DNA of 64,000 bases from Periplaneta americana (Eukaryota > Arthropoda > Insecta > Blattodea > Blattidae). A program made the translations under genes and the position numbers. Positions 36,141 through 47,537 of the stretch are shown here, in pieces. Each line of letters starts with the position of its first letter. Within the stretch, counting starts at the first letter, position 1. The notes under the pieces are model-generated. The model did no database searches, had not been told where the DNA came from, and was given only the letters and a program-made list of their open reading frames with translations. The stretch is taken from positions 62,256,501-62,320,500 of the forward strand of contig NC_091124.1 in assembly GCF_040183065.1 (NCBI RefSeq), written 5' to 3'.

Positions 36141-36949
36141 CAACAACAACGTCCATTTTAATTACCGTGATAACTCTTTCTCTCCTACCTTATGAGTCAT
36201 GATTTGACTTAATGAGTAGGCCTTTTAGATAATCCACAAATAAATTACAAAATTATATCATGAAAATAATAACAAGAAACGTTTATGAGAACAATAAACG
36301 TATAATAGGCTTGTTTCTGGCAGAGTTCATAAAAAGGACACAGTTTGCAATGATTTAATACTTATACTATTTTTATATTAAAGTATAATAATCTTTTTTA
36401 TGTTGAAATCCAGGTGATATTTACAAATGACATTCAGAATAAGTAAAAGTGAGTTTTTAAAAATGAAATTTCAGGAAAAATATCGCTATTCAGGCCGATG
36501 TGATACTAATAATTAAAACGTGCATTAGAAAGGGGAATTTTCTTTCCCAGGTTGGGATGGACACAGAAATTCGGAAGAAGTTGGGGAAAAAATGCAGAAA
36601 GCGGGAAATATAGCTGATCTATAGAAATCCATTTGGGTATAAATTACATTTTTTATTTCTTACACCCAATTTATATTCCAAATATTATTTGTTTACATAT
36701 GATAGAAACTCAGAAATATAATTATAAATCTTATCGTTATGAAAAATATTCACAGGTCAAAGAAAAGATAGTCCAAATGGTATTACACGTCAGAACTCCA
36801 GAACACCGCTATGTGGTGGATGGTGGTAGTGCTGCGTTATTTGAGTTCAATTTGTGGGCATTTTAATGAATATTTCAGTATTTGTTTTTGCATTCATATC
36901 CTGGCTCTATTGAGAGTTACGGAAAAAAAAATTAAAGCTGACAAACTTG
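36141..36949. other. Unassigned sequence
   Basis: AT-rich upstream flank of the CpG-rich patch; nothing recognisable. Confidence 0.4.
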
Positions 36950-37123
36950 ACCTTGTCGCGGCGCAGTTCGGCACGGCTCGGCTGTCCCCCCTCCGCGGCC
37001 CGCGCGTCAGTTCTGATCCGTCTTGGTTTTCATCAAAAGCGCAGATCAGTCAGTCACTATAGAAGTGTTGAGTGAGGTGCAGCCATTGTTGCAATATAGG
37101 AGCGAGGGCGCCATGGTGTTTTG
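36950..37123 (+). promoter_or_regulatory. CpG-rich patch, possible promoter and first exon
   Basis: GC and CpG content rise sharply here (GTCGCGGCGCAGTTCGGCAC, CCGCGGCCCGCGCG). Arthropod initiator-like TCAGT motifs occur at about 37008 and 37047-37055. At 37113 an ATG in good context (GGCGCCATGG) opens only ten bases before a perfect splice-donor consensus GTAAGTG at 37123. This arrangement fits a host 5' exon (ATGGTGTTTT then donor). The downstream exon is not visible. A diverged repeat could look the same, so this is speculative. Confidence 0.25.
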
Positions 37124-39236
37124 TAAGTGATGGTGTAATTTGCCGAACTTGTAGTTGTATGCGTGTCAGCCGGACTACGTGGCCAGTGTGAGCGCCATTA
37201 TGCTGATGAAGCACTCTGCATTCTTGTGGACGTGTCACAGTTTCGAGGAGATTTGGGACCCCTGGATGTTCCTCATCAGCTACCCTGCAAGGTGCATATT
37301 TCACGGCAAGCCATGTTTTAGTTTCTGTTAATAATTCGTTCGTATCTATGAAATGTTGTTAATTTTACCTAATTTTTTAGTGTTATTTTCTTGTCCACCA
37401 TTTTTATGTGAGTCTTTGCCCGTTAAGCAGTGATTTTCTAACGTTACGCAACAACGCCCTCTCCTGAAGCGTGGCAGAAAACCTTCTCCCTCCTCTCCTT
37501 CCCAATCATGTGATTTCGTGGAATTTTCACAAGTGCGCTTTCCTCTGCGATCATTTTGCCTCAGTAGGGTGTGATGTCACGTAATGCGCAGCGGACATAT
37601 TTGTGCACCTTCCCAAATTGAACTGAAGTTCGGTCGGTTGAAACCAGTTCCTTCGTTACACGTAGTTGGAAAGTGGCGAAATAATTCAGCATTTCCTCAT
37701 TCTTTAAGTCTTCAGTTGCTAAATTTTAAACTTCGTTACAAACATTATTTTTATCAACATATTACATCTTAGTTACAGTTTTATTCCACCATTTTTGAGC
37801 CTTCGTAACTACCCTCTCTGCAGGTTTGTAATTTAGAATATTGTCGTGAAATGGTTGTAATTCCCTTTAAAGCTTAAGTGATATTTTATTCCTTCGTAGT
37901 TATCTACGGAGTGTCGATGTTTCATTTTCTACCTGACCTGACATATTTTGCTATTTTGCATATTTCATTACGTTGACAATTCTTTTTTATTCATCGACGC
38001 AGATAAGCTGAATGTCAGTAATGTATGTCGATATAGATGAACCAGAGATTGTTACATTATTTTATGATCTCGAGACTTGATTGTTATTATAGGCTTACTA
38101 TTGTATTAATTAACAACAGGTTTATACTTCACGACTTTAAATGCGGAATCTTATTTATACGCAATTAACATTACTTTATATAAAGCGTAACAGGCATAGA
38201 ATCGAGTTTTTAGGACAACTTGATGTAAATTAAAGCTTGCGACAGTCGTATTGAGTTTATTACTGCATATTTGAGGGTTTCTGGTATTCCGTACGTGGGC
38301 TACATTTCTGACTATTCCTTCGTTACAAGTCGAGAATGCTCTAAAGATAAATCGATATGGTGTGACCTATCTTATTCTTCCTCGTTAAAACAGGCAGTGA
38401 GTACCGACATCCATCCCACGTATCTTGTAATCTGCCTTATCAACTTGATCTTGTTTCTGTCATATTCTTTTCACAAGGACATAGAAAGCAGTGATGATAC
38501 CATTACGTCCCAGATTTTAATGAAACTAGGTTCATACGTCATTATAGTGTATCTGTGGTTAATTTTGTATCTTTAACACAATGACGCATAAACCTTTTCT
38601 ATGAGAGAATCATCTGTGTTATTTCCTTGATGGCTGTAGAGATAACACCTAGTTTTAACATGAAACGTTAGTGCCAAATGACTAAAATGTTTAAAAAATG
38701 TCAACATCTGACGTCACTGGCTTAGCAACGGCAGTGAGTTAAGTCTCACTATTCTGACATCACTTGTTTAGCAAGGGATCAGATTCTTACATTGTTATGG
38801 TGTTGGTAATTGCTAGAGGAATAAAGTTACTTTCTCCCATAAATTACTGTATATTTATTTCTGTTATTGCATACACGTACACACGGCTCTCTAACGAACT
38901 AATTCAAATGAAACGATAATTCCATTGTAAATACTTGGGTGAATCTTCGATAACGCTACATACCACAAACTTGAGAAAAAACCCTCTTACATAATTTAAA
39001 ATAATTTCAACATTGTAGCATACCACTAAGACACGATGTGCTCACGGCAAAATCTATGAACCTATCCAACCTACCCCCAAAATAACTTCGTTTCTTGTAT
39101 AACCGACCAATGATTTTCGCATATATTTTCACACGAAATCATCACGTAACCCAATGGTACCTCCATTTTGTTGCACTATGTGAGAAATCACTCTTTCTTT
39201 CGGTCCAGGGTAAATCTGTTGTCATTCAAAAAGCGT
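37124..39236. other. Unassigned sequence, possibly intron
   Basis: 2.1 kb with no recognisable repeat ends. The 101-codon ORF at 38271-38576 has hydrophobic stretches near its C-terminus but no family motif or coding context. Confidence 0.4.
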
Positions 39237-39484
39237 ATATCGCACTCCCAATAAAATAGTGTCGTAACTCGAAAAAATTATGATTTGTAAAGATGCGCTA
39301 TTTTCTAGTAAAATACTGCTGTAAAAATATTTTAATAAATGGGGTAGGTACCAAAATCTTTGATAATTTACTATTTTATTATTATAATTTCATACCTCCA
39401 ACTAGTAAAACAGTGTTGTAAATAATTTACGAAAGTAACATGTGATTTTTGACATACGACAGTATTTTACTGGGTGTGCGATAT
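39237..39484. repeat. Small MITE
   Basis: ATATCGCACTCCCAATAAAA at the left pairs with TTTTACTGGGTGTGCGATAT at the right, and the arms continue with TAGTGTCGTA/TACGACAGTA. The interior is AT-rich with two partial copies of the AAAATACTG motif. No coding. Confidence 0.75.
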
Positions 39485-39582
39485 GTAAGACATATTAAAA
39501 GCCGGAACAAACCTAACCTGTCACTGACCCTTGACCTTACGAAGTCTCGTTTACTTTAACTTTACAAAAAGCATATTTGTAA

Positions 39583-39787
39583 AGTCCCGTGTGTGATGCG
39601 TAGTGAGATCGAAGTTTCGGTAATAATTGTACAGATAGGTCTATATGGTATATATTCAGTAAAGAAATAAAGCAAAAGTAAGTCTCGTGTGTAGTGCGTA
39701 ATGAGATCGAAGATTCAATACAGTAGGGCCTAATACTTGTATAGATAAGCCTATAGGGGTGTGTTCAGTAAAGAAATAAAGCAAAAA
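39583..39787 (+). repeat. ~100-bp tandem duplication
   Basis: Units 39583-39680 and 39681-39787 share AGTCYCGTGTGTRRTGCGTA, GAGATCGAAG and TTCAGTAAAGAAATAAAGCA, with small indels. Confidence 0.8.
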
Positions 39788-40138
39788 TAATCACTAATAT
39801 AATACATAAAATTTCATTAAATTTATTTCTTCCTCTGTCATAATACCCTATATTCATAATCCTAATAAGAACCAATTCCTTAAAAATCTAAATAGGCCTA
39901 TTACAACAACACCCAACCGAGAACGGAAATGTTTCACATAATTGCAGGGATCCTGTGAATCCCTTGCTACTGTTTTATTTGTTATGTATATTTCAATATA
40001 TATAATAATTTTAAAAGTAACATCAGTACTGGAAAATTATAAATCCTAACTGAATACCTAACACGTGCATACATTGCAGATACCAATATAATATTTTCGT
40101 AACCATAGCCCTAGTCAAATTCTCGATTATTGATTTCT

Positions 40139-40139
<1 letters not shown>
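39788..40139. other. Unassigned sequence
   Basis: AT-rich; nothing recognisable. Confidence 0.4.

Positions 40140-40195
<56 letters not shown>
40140..40195. repeat. (AAT)n microsatellite
   Basis: Pure trinucleotide array. Confidence 0.95.
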
Positions 40196-40196
<1 letters not shown>

Positions 40197-40430
40197 ATAT
40201 TGGTGCAGCCTAATAACGTGAATTGAGCCTGCATAGCAAAGCCCAAGCACTCTTGTCAAGTTTGATATTTGTGGGAAGGTAAAAAATGGACGCAGCGTTT
40301 CCATTCCTCAGATTGTCCGTTGCCATACTACGTCACCTTTTCAACATTGGTACAGTAGGCCTACATAAACGAACAGTTCCGTCTTCGCAAGTGCAGTGAT
40401 ATAAAAACCATTGCCTGAGAGCGAATCTTT

Positions 40431-40486
40431 ATACATACATACATAGGCCTACATACATACATACATACATACATACATACATACAC
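40431..40486. repeat. (ACAT)n microsatellite
   Basis: Tetranucleotide array interrupted once by AGGCCT, ending where the family C SINE head starts. Confidence 0.93.
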
Positions 40487-40490
40487 TGGT

Positions 40491-40705
40491 GTCGGCCTCG
40501 GTAGCGTAGTCGGTATTGTGCTGGCCTTCTGTGCTCGAGGTTGCGGGTTCGATCCGGCCCAGGTCGATGGCATTTAAGTATATTTAAATGCGGCAGGTTC
40601 ATGTCAGTAGATTTACTGGCATGTGAGAGAACTCCTGCGGGACAAAATTCCGGCACACCGGCGACCTCTGCAGTTGCGAGCGTCGTTAAATAAACCGTAA
40701 TTTAA
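40491..40705 (+). repeat. tRNA-derived SINE, family C
   Basis: The head GTCGGCCTCGGTAGCGTAGT, box B GCGGGTTCGATCCGG, the body GGCATTTAAGTATATTTAAA and the tail CGTCGTTAAATAAACC, as in 34271-34500. Confidence 0.93.
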
Positions 40706-41048
40706 ATTTTACATACACTGGTTCTTTGCGATTGCCGGTTGAAAAAAACGAGTCCCCAGGTGAGGCCTCTCCCGGAACGGTATTCACTCATCAGTTGCAA
40801 CTGACCCCGAGAGGGGGGGGGGGGCTAGCCGGTATCATTCCTGATCCGAAGTGCGAGCGAATGTAGTCAGTTACTGTTGTAAAAATGAGGCATAGTCACA
40901 ACGAATGTGAGGCATTCATCATACGATCTTCGTGGAAAATGTGAAATACATTTTTTTTCTTGTGGTATCAGCAGTCTGCTCACGATGGTTTGGTCGATGC
41001 CGCTTTAATTTTTTTATAGTGCTGAAGCGTGGTTACTTCTTTGTGGTA

Positions 41049-41286
41049 GCTACCGGCGTAGCTCTGTACGCTAAGGCGCTTGCCTGCCGTTCCGGAGTTG
41101 CGTTCGGGCGCGGGTTCGATTCCCGCTTGAGCTGATTACCTGATTGGGTTTTTCCGAGGTTTTCCCCAACCGTAAGGCAAATGTCAGGTAATCCTCGGCC
41201 TCATCTCGCCGAATACCATCTCGCTATCACCAATCCCATCGACGCTAAATAACCTCGTAGTTGATACAGCGTCGTTAAATAACCAA
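41049..41286 (+). repeat. tRNA-derived SINE, family A
   Basis: GCTACCGGCGTAGCTCTGTA is the head and GCGCGGGTTCGATTCCCGC is a perfect box B. The body and the tail GCGTCGTTAAATAACC are shared with 11363-11618 and 14947-15195. Confidence 0.93.
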
Positions 41287-41499
41287 GTGAAAAAGTTATT
41301 TGCGGTTATGTAGTCAGAATAACCATTAGGCCTACTCTGATACGAAAAATACGCATGGCATGTGGATATCTATACACTTATCTTGTGGACTATGATATGT
41401 AATCAGTGTTCACATTTTTTAAATACATATTGACGAAGGAAGAATTTACTAATTACGTACGTAATATTTTTAGCGGTGCCACGCAACTACAAAAACCGT

Positions 41500-41745
41500 T
41501 AATTCATTCCATACTTCATCAGATATTTGGTACGTGGTTTGTTACTTCTCAGTGCCCCCGATTTTGAATCCGTGTGATTTTTATGTATGTAGAAAGCACA
41601 AATGAAGTTAAAGAAAATATCCGGAGAGAAATTCGCGTGAATAATTGCACCGGATTTCAAGGAACATATATCGAAGATGCTAAGCGCTGTACAAATACGA
41701 GTAGATGATCGTCATTCCGAGCATGTACTGTAACATGTACCTACA
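41500..41745 (+). pseudogene. mariner-like transposase C-terminal remnant
   Basis: PPILNPCDFYV (about 41555-41590) corresponds to the RSPDLNPCDFFLW region of DDE_3 transposases. In a shifted frame EVKENIRREIR and TYIEDAKRC follow, matching the usual C-terminal helix region. Several stops and a frameshift. No terminal repeats were identified around it. Confidence 0.5.
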
Positions 41746-42378
41746 TTTAATCGCGAAAGTGGGTTACAATTTAGCGACAGAGGATTCATCGCTGTAGCAG
41801 ATAACAGCCGTGCGAGAGGCTGCAATCGGGGGCATTCGTAGACAATGTATTTATACGTAATGCAATGTATGTATATATGCTTATTAAGGAGTCTATACAA
41901 GCTTGAAATGACAATTGTTTTAATGGAATTTTGTGTAAAAAAAATGCAGTTAGATGCTAGTCAGTTGGAAAATATGAGTCCTTAGGTATACAATAGGAGC
42001 GGGAGGAGTATGATTTGTTATATAGACGTACAGTTATTGTAGTTTCTGCAAATAATATTCATTTTTACTTTACATCTTATTATAGTGTATGGTCAGGAGG
42101 GATAGAAATGAGTTACAGTTTGGAATATAATATCAAAGACGGTGTTACAGTTATGAAAGTAAGATAGAAAGTATTTTCATACAATTATACAAAACTCCAA
42201 AATTTTCGGGCGCCAGGGCATTTTTCAGGAGCCACCATACATGCAATGAGAAAACCATTCCAGCTAAGATAACGACACATTTACTAAAATATATTAAACG
42301 ATATTATAAGTAATTAATACAACACATTAGGCCTACGCTCTCGAACTTCTACCTACGACCGTTTTTGTTAACATTATG
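41746..42378. other. Unassigned sequence
   Basis: AT-rich; nothing recognisable. Confidence 0.4.
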
Positions 42379-42623
42379 AATTGAAGGGTTCAGAACCATA
42401 GTGAGCCAAGTGCCATTTATTAAAAACGGAGGAAGCAAGGGTTAAAGTTAAGTGAATACCATAGTTTAATGAAGATTGACATGTCATTTAGTTTGAATGT
42501 GTATACTTTATATTACTTGCTATATGTTTCAATTGAATTATGGTGATAACTTCATTTTAACCCTTGTTTTCTACAGTTTTAGTGAATGGCGCTTGGCCCA
42601 CTATGGTTCTGAACCGTTCAATT
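42379..42623. repeat. Foldback MITE
   Basis: The left arm AATTGAAGGGTTCAGAACCA, continuing TAGTGAGCCAAGTGCCATT, is complementary to the right arm ending GCCCACTATGGTTCTGAACC and GTTCAATT. An inner pair is AAGGGTTAAAGTTA and ATTTTAACCCTT. Arms are about 80 bp; no coding. Confidence 0.85.
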
Positions 42624-42701
42624 ATAACTTAATAACAGAACTCAGATCCAAAATAAAAAGTTTTAGATGCTATGGCGTGTATCTCTGTTTTCAGATTTTT
42701 T

Positions 42702-42948
42702 AATTGGTTATTTTACGATACTTTATCAACTGCTGTGATTATGTAGAGTTTGAGTGAGATGAAGGTGATAATGCCAGCGATAAGAGTGCAGGGTCCAGCG
42801 CCGAAAATTACCCAACATTTACTCTTAATAGGTTGAGGAAAAACCCCGGAAAAAACCTCAACCAGATAATTTGTCCCAACCATGATTTGAACCCGGGTCC
42901 ACTCGTTTTACGGTTAGGCATCCTAACTGTTATTCCACAGCGGTGGAC
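42702..42948 (-). repeat. tRNA-derived SINE, family B
   Basis: Minus-strand copy, from the tail complement GGTTATTTTACGATACTTTA to the head complement CCACAGCGGTGGAC. The box B complement GAACCCGGGTCC is visible. Confidence 0.9.
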
Positions 42949-43208
42949 CTATTTTAAGATAGGCCTACATTTCTAATATGGCCTATGTGTAAACGCCCCC
43001 AATAACAATGAATATGCCATAATTATGGTGTAGTATTTTCGAAAAGAAAATTGGTATCTTTTCTCCGAAGTTATAATTCCTTCAGATGTATGTAACTGGA
43101 TACACTAGTCATATTTTTAAACAAAATATATTTATCTTTACTCTTCTTCAATACGTGTCTTAAATTTGTCTTACATTTAAATACTAGTCTAATATCTAAA
43201 ATTATGTA

Positions 43209-43602
43209 CAGTAGTGGCAAAAAAACCGGACCGACCGTTGTAGTTGATTTCAGAGTTACCAGATTTAAATTTTGCTAATCACAAAACACATCCATCTTGT
43301 ATAATTAATTGTAACAATGAAATTTGTTGCATTTGTTCGATTCTTACCGTCTTTTGTTTCCTTCAGTGCCTCAAACTTACAGACGAAAAAACTTTGAGAG
43401 TTTTATTTTCATCTGGCATCAATATTAGACCTACATTTCTACCTCTATTCCGCAAAGATAACTGCGTATTTTTACATTAAATACCAGTACATACCTCTGG
43501 CTTCACTATCCATATTGAAATTACCACAGTTTGACACAATACACAGCACAGGATTCTCTTGTATCAGCTACAAGGATCGGTTCGGTTTTTTTGCCACTAC
43601 TG
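43209..43602. mobile_element. Tc1-like MITE
   Basis: The ends CAGTAGTGGCAAAAAAACCG and its exact-type complement are flanked by TA at 43207-43208 and 43603-43604. The 394-bp interior encodes no transposase. The GGCAAAAAAACCGGAC end resembles the GGGACAAAAAAAACCGGACA end of the Tc1 element at 47538, so the two are probably related. Confidence 0.88.
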
Positions 43603-44561
43603 TACAGTAGGCCTATAGCTTTTGAATAACAGTTGAAGAAATAGTAATGAATGCTCGCATTGTGGTAATGGAAGTGAATTGTTACGGAACGCATAAACTG
43701 TAAGCTCTATAGTCTATAAGTAAGTTATGTAATGAGAACTGGAAAAAATGAAGTTTGTCTTTTGTCTCATATTAGTCCCTCCTGACCCAAATTATCCTCA
43801 TAAAGTATATAGCTTACATTCAGCTCCTCATAAAGTCTACAGTTTATTTCATATGGTCAATTGAGCTTATATGGTTGATGATTTCTATTCAGTCATGAGG
43901 CTACAGCCGATCCAGATACAATTTGCATTGTATGTGGGTCTACTGTTTGTCTTCTCATTTTAGTTAGAAGTTTAGCATCGTGTATGGAATTCTAGCTGCG
44001 CGTTCTAGCAAATTATTCTGTGTATTTGTATTTTGTCTTCTACGAACTTAATATTTATTTCTTTTGATGTCACAGTTTCTTACACGATTCAGTATTTGAG
44101 TCTGGTCGTTTTTCAGAGAAATCTCGTTTCTTCAGATTTTAATTAACTACCTCAATATGTTTTCTGGAGAATCAAATCTTTTTTCCAGTAATGCTGGAAG
44201 TACGAGCTATTGATATATTTTCCATTATTGCACGTCTTTGGACTGAATTGTATTTTATTACATCCTTTACACATCCAATCATTTATAACAATTTCTCATA
44301 TTTATTTAGTGTTCAGTAGCATTCGAAATTATAGTTGAACTCTGTTACAGCATCATGGAAGGAACTAAATAGATAAACGAGCGTCTGTATAAAAATTAAT
44401 TTCATAAATAAAGTTAAGAAATAGATACATTCACAATATGACGTATTTTATACACGGTACTACAACTTTTTAAATATTGTACTCGATTGTAGAAAATAGT
44501 GAAATATGGAGTAAAAGATTATAATGTACAGTAATTAAATTACATAGGTACAATACTCTGT
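43603..44561. other. Unassigned sequence
   Basis: AT-rich; nothing recognisable. Confidence 0.4.
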
Positions 44562-44894
44562 CCCACGCCGTGGGTTGTGGTTTAAGGCATCCTGCCTAGG
44601 ACTCGCGTTACGGAATGCGCTCTGGTTCGAATCCTCGTGGGGGAAGAAGTTTTCTCATGAAATGTCGGCCAGTGTATGAGACCGGTGCCCACCCAGCATC
44701 GTGATGCACTTGGGGAGCTACGATAGGTAGCGAAAATCCGGTTTCGCAAACCAGCTATAACGGCTGGAGGGATCACCGTGCTAACCATACGATACCTCCA
44801 TTATGGTTGGATGATCGCCCACCTCTGCTTCGGCATGTGGGCATGAGGTCAGCAGCCGGCTGGTAGGTCTTGGCCCTTCATGGGCTGTAGCGTC
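44562..44894 (+). repeat. tRNA-derived SINE, family D
   Basis: The head CACGCCGTGGGTTGTGGTTT, box B CTCTGGTTCGAATCCTCGTG, the body GCCCACCCAGCATCGTGATG and the tail CCTTCATGGGCTGTAGCG. Confidence 0.92.
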
Positions 44895-45342
44895 ATGGAT
44901 TTGCTTTACTTTTATAGTAGTCTCAATTCAGAAGAAATCTGTGATTTTTTTACTTTTATTTTGCAAAATAGTGCATCTGTAAATAATTTTGAATTATTTC
45001 TTAATCAAATTAATTTCGCGAAATACACCGTTTCCTTTTTACCACTCTCAATTTGTTTCATAACATATCTTCCACACTTAAAACTGCCCTTTTCGTTGCT
45101 ACTTGCTCCATTGTACTGTATGTAATACCTGTTTGAAACTGAATATCTTAAATTACAGTCTGAACTCGGATGTATGGATTATAGTAAGTGTACTGTTTAC
45201 CACTTAGTCTGCTATTATTTGTAAAGGGTTGTCATGTCATAAGAGAACCACAGAGATCATAATATTCAATTTGAAATTGATACTATTCCCCATAGAAAAA
45301 TTATAACTCATTAAATGGTAAAGGTTTGTGTGGGTCACCTTG
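44895..45342. other. Unassigned sequence
   Basis: AT-rich; nothing recognisable. Confidence 0.4.
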
Positions 45343-45344
45343 TA

Positions 45345-46472
45345 CAGGGACATCATTTTATTTTTACTAACATTTTTAATATTAACCTGGCTATGCCTTT
45401 GGATTAACAGTTTAGAACCGGAAAAATCGTTTGCTACCCCCCCCCCCCCTTCCACGACTGGAGTTCGATGATACTGGCGTAAAATACAAACAAATCACTT
45501 TACTAGGTATAGGAGGGAAGAAAAGTAGTTCATCCATTTACGTAAACTAGGAAATATCGCAATTTTGAGTTTGATAATTTTCATTACGTTTTTGTTTAAT
45601 ACAAATACAGTACAGTATTGACAATAAGTGTTTTTACTCACGAACTGAGTTATCCATGCGAACGTAGGCCAATTCATTATGCAGTGTATATTATACTGTC
45701 TACAGCACATTAGCGTACAATATAGAGAATGAAGTTAAATTGAAAAATAATCATAATATGGATATTGAAACACGTTTTTGAAAATGGTGGCCATTCATTT
45801 CGATACAGGCTTCAGTTCTTTTGCGCATATTATCGCACTATATAGCTATTGCATCTAATTCCAATTACCAGTTTCGTCCTTCGTACCAGTAACTCATATT
45901 GAAATAATTCTGTACCTACTCTTGTACTGTACGTACTGTAAATTCAGTCTTCACTTCTGCCCGATCCGCACAGATAAAATTACTCAGACATGCTATCTAC
46001 TGTCCGTCCAAGTGGTTATGTCGCAGGATCGTAGAAAGGGGGGAAATCACGTGACAATTACTTAACGAGGCCCTTTCATGTAAGTTATTTTAAACAGTTG
46101 TATAATATTACGTAGACGTCCAATTCCTAACAGAAATTAATGTTTTCAGAAAAGAGGTAAGACAGCTCAGCCACTAGGCTTTACAGAGAGACAAGCAGAT
46201 GCGGGTGGGGGAAATCGGGATGCGACGTAGGCAAACGGACGACAGTACCTGTGCGAAAATACGATTCAATATTGAAAGCTCTTTCGTCACTGGAAAACGC
46301 GAAAATATTTCTGGATCGTACTATACTCCCTAACTTAGTAATGATTACTATATGGGGCCTTGGTTCTGTTTGGAGGGCAGTTGGAACTTCATTAGTAGAA
46401 GGGGTGGGAGTAAAGTACATTCAAAATCTCAGGTGCAATAAAAGTTGAAGTAAAAAGAAAATGATGTCCCTG
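45345..46472 (-). mobile_element. mariner-like element, internally deleted
   Basis: The ends CAGGGACATCATTTTATTTT and CAGGGACATCATTTTCTTTT (complement of the right end) extend to about 30 bp. TA lies on each side (45343-45344, 46473-46474). It contains both extremities of a minus-strand transposase gene but not its middle. Confidence 0.88.
45765..46300 (-). pseudogene. mariner-like transposase, deleted and frameshifted
   Basis: The N-terminal region at about 46290-46230 reads FSSDERAFNIESYFRTGTVV, resembling the first helix of the DNA-binding domain. The C-terminal region at about 45830-45770 reads NMRKRTEACIEMNGHHFQKR, the usual end of these proteins. Only about 400 bp separates them, so the catalytic domain is gone. 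It lies inside the TA-flanked element and in the expected orientation. Confidence 0.6.
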
Positions 46473-47078
46473 TACATGGATAATAAGTGGGTAGAGAATT
46501 TTGAATTCAAGTTCAATAGAACTTTTTTAATTTTTTTTTTTCAGTTTGCCAAAATTTAGTAAAATTCGAGCTGCTTCCTTTTTGCTTCTATCCCTTCAAG
46601 TGTAAATGTAACTTGGGAAAAAGAAATCTAATTTACCACCAAATGAAATTAAGTCAGTTTTGTGAAGAACGAATGTGCGCAGGCAATTTATTTTAGATCT
46701 CATGCCGACATATGCGTTTAAAGTTGAGGAAAACCACGGGAAACCCAAAGCAGGTTGGACTTGTTATTACGCAACTGACGTTGCAGCCCTCTCGGAACTC
46801 CCCCTGCACTGAGTAAGCGGCACCTGCTTCCGCATGCCGCCGGGAAGTGCGAAGGAAGGTCGCTCGTCGGCTCGTCGCACAGCAGAAACACGTGATGGTC
46901 CTGCGACTCAAACCTTATTTCTAGACCAGCACCGAGAATATAATTATGAATGCGTCACTCCAAAATTTGCACTCTTTCTCGTTGTATGGTTTGTTTCCAA
47001 GAGTTAAAAAAGTATCAAGTCTTTCAACTTCTATCAGATCTGTCCTAATGTACTCATTCCACTAAGCCTATAATTTGG
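46473..47078. other. Unassigned sequence with a possible SINE core
   Basis: At 46720-46765 TTGAGGAAAACCACGGGAAA and CCCAAAGCAGGTTGGAC resemble the complement of SINE core sequence (compare 50020-50060), but no head or tail was identified. The rest is unassigned. Confidence 0.35.
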
Positions 47079-47317
47079 AGTCCACACCTGGCCGCGAAAC
47101 CAGGTGGCCCGGGTTCGATTCCCGGTCTGAACAAGTTACTTGGTTGAGGTTTTTTCCGGGGTTTTCCCTCAACCCAATATGAGCAAATGCTGGGTAACTT
47201 TCGGTGCTGGATCCCGGACTCATTTCACTGGCATTATCACCTTCATCTCATTCAGACTCTAAATAACATAAGATGTCAATAAAGCGTCGTAAAATAACCT
47301 ACTAAAATAAAATAAAT
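47079..47317 (+). repeat. tRNA-derived SINE, family B (variant head)
   Basis: Box B is CCCGGGTTCGATTCCCGG. The core GGTTGAGGTTTTTTCCGGGG and the tail AAAGCGTCGTAAAATAACCT match the family. The first 40 bp (GGAGTCCACACCTGGCCGCG) differ from the other B copies, so this may be a subfamily or a recombinant. Confidence 0.9.
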
Positions 47318-47537
47318 AGGTCTATAATTTAGGCAGAGTGCGGTGAATTTTAGATTCTTCCATCCCAAGCACATGATTTTTCCATTCAATTGCATGTAAG
47401 CGATTTTTTATCTTATTGTTTCCTTAAGAATTTTATTTGTTTGGTGTTAGTTGTTTTTCTTTCATTGGCACGAATGGTTTAGTCTCAATACCTGAGTCAA
47501 CATGTGTCTAGGCAATGTTTTATAAACTCTTAAAATA

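Noticed and set aside
37050..37304. 84-codon minus-strand ORF in the CpG-rich patch
   Set aside because: No recognised domain; the composition of the patch removes stops by chance, and the plus-strand ATG/donor arrangement is the better reading.
38271..38576. 101-codon ORF with a hydrophobic C-terminus as a membrane protein gene
   Set aside because: No family motif, splice context or neighbouring coding signal; AT-rich DNA yields such frames by chance.
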